Source: Pedobacter cryoconitis (lineage in GTDB: Bacteria; Bacteroidota; Bacteroidia; Sphingobacteriales; Sphingobacteriaceae). Taken from it: a stretch of DNA of 64,000 bases. Position numbers and translations under genes: made by a program. The first letter of the stretch is position 1. The number at the start of each line of letters is the position of its first letter. Positions 61,668 to 64,000 of this stretch are shown here, piece by piece. Under the pieces are notes generated by a model. That model saw only the letters and a program-made list of their open reading frames with translations. It did no database searches and had not been told where the DNA came from. Location of the stretch: assembly GCF_014200605.1 (NCBI RefSeq), contig NZ_JACHCE010000002.1, positions 363,300 to 427,299 of the forward strand. Reading direction: 5' to 3'.

Positions 61668-61675
61668 CAAAAATA
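61668..61675 (-). promoter_or_regulatory. -7 promoter box directly before clpS
   Basis: The minus strand reads TATTTTTG, an exact TAnnTTTG match, 5 bases before the ATG at 61663. A leaderless transcript is predicted. Confidence 0.6.
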
Positions 61676-61687
61676 AGTTATTATTAA

Positions 61688-61723
61688 GAGACTGTTTAAA
61701 AATAATTTTAAACAGTCTCTTAT
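61688..61723 (-). terminator. Terminator between the SDR gene and clpS
   Basis: AAGAGACTGTTTAAAA and its exact complement pair around ATAA; it lies between the SDR gene stop and the clpS promoter on the minus strand. Confidence 0.8.
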
Positions 61724-61751
61724 CTTTAAGAATTATAGCTTTAAGAGCAGT

Positions 61752-62627
61752 TTAACTTCCTTTAGCTGATCGGGTCATTTGTTCAAAAGCATCCCACATC
61801 TCATTCGGAATTGCTTCCAGTCCATTGAATTGTCCGGCTCCCTGCAGCCATTCACCGCCATCAATACTAATCACTTCACCGTTAATATATCCGGAGAAAT
61901 CGCTGACCAGGAAGGCTGCGAGATTGGCCAGTTCCTGATGTTCACCAACACGTTTCAGGGGAACACGGTTTTTAAAATCAAATTTTTCTGCCAGATCGCC
62001 TGGAAGCAGACGTTCCCATGCACCTTTAGTAGGAAAAGGACCAGGTGCAATCGCATTCGTCCGGATTCCATATTTCCCCCATTCAACAGCCAATGAGCGG
62101 GTCATAGCCAGTACGCCACCTTTAGCACAGGCCGAAGGCACAACGAAAGCCGAACCCGTAAAAGCATAGGTAGTCACAATATTTAAAATGCTTGCCGCTT
62201 GTTTTTCTTTGATCCAGTGTTTACCAAACGCAAGCGTACAATTAACGGACCCTTTTAAAACGATATCTATCACTGTAGAAAAGGCATTGGCTGATAAACG
62301 TTCAGTAGGAGAGATGAAATTTCCCGCTGCATTGTTCAGCAGGCTATCCACCCGTCCAAATGTCTTAAGCGTTTCTGCCAGTACATTTTCTACCTGCTCG
62401 TAATCACGTACATCACAGGTTACAGCCAGCACTTTGCCACCTGTCTCTTTTTCCAGCTCATCAGCTGTCTTTTGTAATACATCACCTTTACGGCTCGTAA
62501 TGACCAGGTTTGCGCCAAGTTTTAGAAAGTACGTTCCCATAGCCTTGCCCAGACCAGTACCGCCGCCTGTAATTACAATTGTTTTGCCTTTTAAAGCATC
62601 ATCTCTTAACATCGGTTGATTATACAT
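61752..62627 (-). CDS. SDR-family 2,4-dienoyl-CoA reductase-like oxidoreductase
   Basis: This 291-residue protein has the SDR dinucleotide motif VITGGGTGLGKAMG and LLNNAAGNF, then TYAFTGSAFVVPSACAKGG, where the usual YxxxK is SxxxK with an upstream Tyr, as in dienoyl-CoA reductases, and NAIAPGPFPTKGAWERL. It probably reduces unsaturated acyl-CoA in beta-oxidation. The enoyl-CoA hydratase gene stops 3 bases before its ATG, giving a linked fatty-acid pathway pair. A terminator at 61688 closes the unit. Confidence 0.9.
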   Translation of the reverse strand: MYNQPMLRDDALKGKTIVITGGGTGLGKAMGTYFLKLGANLVITSRKGDVLQKTADELEKETGGKVLAVTCDVRDYEQVENVLAETLKTFGRVDSLLNNAAGNFISPTERLSANAFSTVIDIVLKGSVNCTLAFGKHWIKEKQAASILNIVTTYAFTGSAFVVPSACAKGGVLAMTRSLAVEWGKYGIRTNAIAPGPFPTKGAWERLLPGDLAEKFDFKNRVPLKRVGEHQELANLAAFLVSDFSGYINGEVISIDGGEWLQGAGQFNGLEAIPNEMWDAFEQMTRSAKGS

Positions 62628-62630
62628 AGC

Positions 62631-63392
62631 TTATTTCTTTTGCAGGTTATCAATGATCATTTTCAAAATATTTCTGGTGGATGGAGACCACCATTGTGCG
62701 AGCATAATTTTTAAGGCCTCAGACTGATCAGCAGCAGTTGCAGTAATCAGCTCTTTTCTGATGTTCAGTTTACTCTGCTGCCAGGTATTAGGCTCTAAAG
62801 CCATATATTTTCTTATCCTGCGTTCAGCAGCAGTCATAATGCTATCCTGGTTAACCAGTTCATCTACCAGGCCAATTGCTAAAGCTTCTTCCGGACTGAA
62901 TAATTTCCCTTCCAGCAGACTCCTTGCCGCATGTCCCTTTCCTAGCCAGAAAGCGTATAGGCTGAAAATACTTTCAGGTACAATAATTCCAACAGGAACT
63001 TCATTCAGACCAATAATAAATTTGCCTTCGGCCATTATTCTGGCATCACAAGCCAGGGCGATGACACATCCTCCGGCAGGGGAATGACCATTGATTGCAG
63101 CAACCATAGGTTTTTTAAAAGCTGTGATTTTTGCGATGAAATCAAGAAATAAATGCCAGAAAGATTCAGCCTCTTCTTCATTATAACCATACAGCTCAAT
63201 CAGGTCGAGGCCGGCAGAAAAGAAATTCTCCCTGCCTGCGATGATTACACCGCCAATATTGTCATCATTGGCTATATTATGGAGCATATCAGTAAGCTCA
63301 GTAATCATTTCCCTGTTCAGGGCATTAGACTTACCCCTGTTAAGAGTTATTAGCGCTAAACGGTCTTTTATTGTCACATTTATTGTGTTCAT
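62631..63392 (-). CDS. Enoyl-CoA hydratase/isomerase family protein
   Basis: This 253-residue crotonase-fold protein shows ALNREMITELTDML, GRENFFSAGLDLIEL and INGHSPAGGCVIALACDARI (oxyanion hole), then GLNEVPVGIIVPESI. The GLDL variant with few acidic residues at the catalytic position points to the isomerase-like branch rather than a classical hydratase. It acts on acyl-CoA and is coupled to the dienoyl-CoA reductase-like gene 3 bases downstream. It follows the TonB-plug gene by 7 bases. Confidence 0.9.
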   Translation of the reverse strand: MNTINVTIKDRLALITLNRGKSNALNREMITELTDMLHNIANDDNIGGVIIAGRENFFSAGLDLIELYGYNEEEAESFWHLFLDFIAKITAFKKPMVAAINGHSPAGGCVIALACDARIMAEGKFIIGLNEVPVGIIVPESIFSLYAFWLGKGHAARSLLEGKLFSPEEALAIGLVDELVNQDSIMTAAERRIRKYMALEPNTWQQSKLNIRKELITATAADQSEALKIMLAQWWSPSTRNILKMIIDNLQKK

Positions 63393-63399
63393 AGCTTAT

Positions 63400-64000
63400 T
63401 TATTTTACTTCGTAAGTATATACTTTTCTGGCCGGATGACCTTCGGCATTGATTCCTTCTATAACAACTCTATAAGTTCCGGATTCGTCTGTATTGTAGA
63501 AATTAAATTTAGCAGTACCTGTAGTGGTAGTTGTTAAATGCGGGTTCCAGTAAACTGTAGTTCTCTTATCGGCGGCTCTTATGGTTTGCGGATTATCGTA
63601 TTTAGGAGAATAAAACTGTCTTACGGCATAGTAACCTGCTGGTGTAGTCGTAACCACTCCGGGTGCATATCTGGTATAGCCAGTATCTCCGCCTCTTTTT
63701 GTCGTGATGATTAAAACCCCTCCTGCTCCCTGAGATCCATATATAGCTGTATTACTACCACTTTTTAAAACCTCAATAGTTTCTACATCGGTAGACTGAA
63801 TGTTGTCCAGGAAATCTACGCCGACGCTGGTTCCATCCAGAACAATGTTCATTGGTATATTATTATTTCTGATCAGAAAAGCCTTTCCATCCCGGATCAC
63901 TAACCCGGCAACCCTCCCTTGTAAACATTGAGATAAAGTTGTGCAGTAACTTAAATCTGCAGCTCTGATAATCGCATCGGCACGGCCGGCACCATTTAAA
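63400..64000 (-). CDS. TonB-plug domain protein, C-terminal part (cut by window edge)
   Basis: The frame is open from the stop at 63400-63402 to the right edge, 200 codons, so the start is outside. It contains CLQGRVAGLVIRDGKAF, NIVLDGTSVGVDFLDNI, VLKSGSNTAIYGSQGAGG and LIITTKRGG, the pattern of a TonB plug module. The remaining 100 residues end with a Thr-rich strand segment. Large Bacteroidota proteins of this kind carry the plug at the end of a macroglobulin-like chain, which cannot be confirmed here. A GTG at 63900 is internal, not the start. Confidence 0.82.
   Translation of the reverse strand, partial: LNGAGRADAIIRAADLSYCTTLSQCLQGRVAGLVIRDGKAFLIRNNNIPMNIVLDGTSVGVDFLDNIQSTDVETIEVLKSGSNTAIYGSQGAGGVLIITTKRGGDTGYTRYAPGVVTTTPAGYYAVRQFYSPKYDNPQTIRAADKRTTVYWNPHLTTTTTGTAKFNFYNTDESGTYRVVIEGINAEGHPARKVYTYEVK

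Noticed and set aside
1..64000. tRNA, rRNA, tmRNA, prophage, insertion sequence or defence island
   Set aside because: No cloverleaf-like segments, transposase, integrase, phage or known defence genes were recognised in any gap or gene; gaps are short and gene content is core-like.

Overview
The window looks like a chromosomal segment of a Bacteroidota bacterium of the Sphingobacteriaceae type (Pedobacter or a close relative). The evidence is moderate-to-low GC, very few Shine-Dalgarno sequences, many copies of the Bacteroidota -7 promoter motif TAnnTTTG, TonB receptors with carboxypeptidase-regulatory N-domains, TonB_C/plug modules fused to other proteins, LytS/LytTR and BlaI/M56 regulators, and a B-type succinate dehydrogenase. 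I see no phage, transposon, CRISPR, rRNA or tRNA. The species placement is inference from protein flavour, not from a marker gene.

Layout. 1-4.4 kb: a cyanophycin locus, with cphA (cut by the left edge) divergent from cphB and an isoaspartyl peptidase, then a TPR lipid- or periplasm-directed protein. 4.5-9.8 kb: tail-specific protease, SPFH protein, small membrane protein, CapA-like lipoprotein, NlpC/P60 hydrolase. 10-15.5 kb: pdhA-pdhC, hisS, dienelactone hydrolase, SnoaL-like protein. 15.7-19.1 kb: a tetR / ABC1 kinase / SDR-DUF2867 operon. 19.3-25.5 kb: a His/Cys-rich small protein with a TonB receptor (possible metal uptake), alpha/beta hydrolase, MtfA-like peptidase with a Gfo/Idh oxidoreductase, and an unknown protein. 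25.6-31.7 kb: OmpA lipoprotein, rarA, DEAD-box helicase, DUF4197 protein, an ECF sigma factor with a membrane TonB_C partner.

31.8-39.6 kb: PiT phosphate transporter with DUF47 partner and a PhoR-like kinase, a two-gene putative DNA-repair operon (TIGR03915 plus radical SAM TIGR03916) with a palindromic promoter, HD phosphohydrolase, XRE regulator, THUMP methyltransferase, DUF3127 protein. 39.8-50.9 kb: a two-component system, Pif1-like helicase, dapF, DegP, sdhCAB. 50.9-57.5 kb: M56/BlaI pair, LytS/LytTR pair, PlsC, NUDIX, DUF4259. 57.5-58.2 kb: a non-coding block with ten 37-bp tandem repeats and a large hairpin. 58.2-64 kb: TonB-type outer-membrane protein, thioredoxin-like protein, clpS, and a TonB-plug / enoyl-CoA hydratase / SDR gene string cut by the right edge.

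Most of the window is housekeeping. The less ordinary signals are: the symmetric operator-promoter that ends in the start codon of the radical SAM gene; a set of genes whose -7 box lies 5-6 bases before the start codon (candidate leaderless mRNAs); a perfect 32-bp palindrome that encodes the same five C-terminal residues in two convergent genes; a 67-bp near-uninterrupted inverted repeat; and the 37-bp repeat array.
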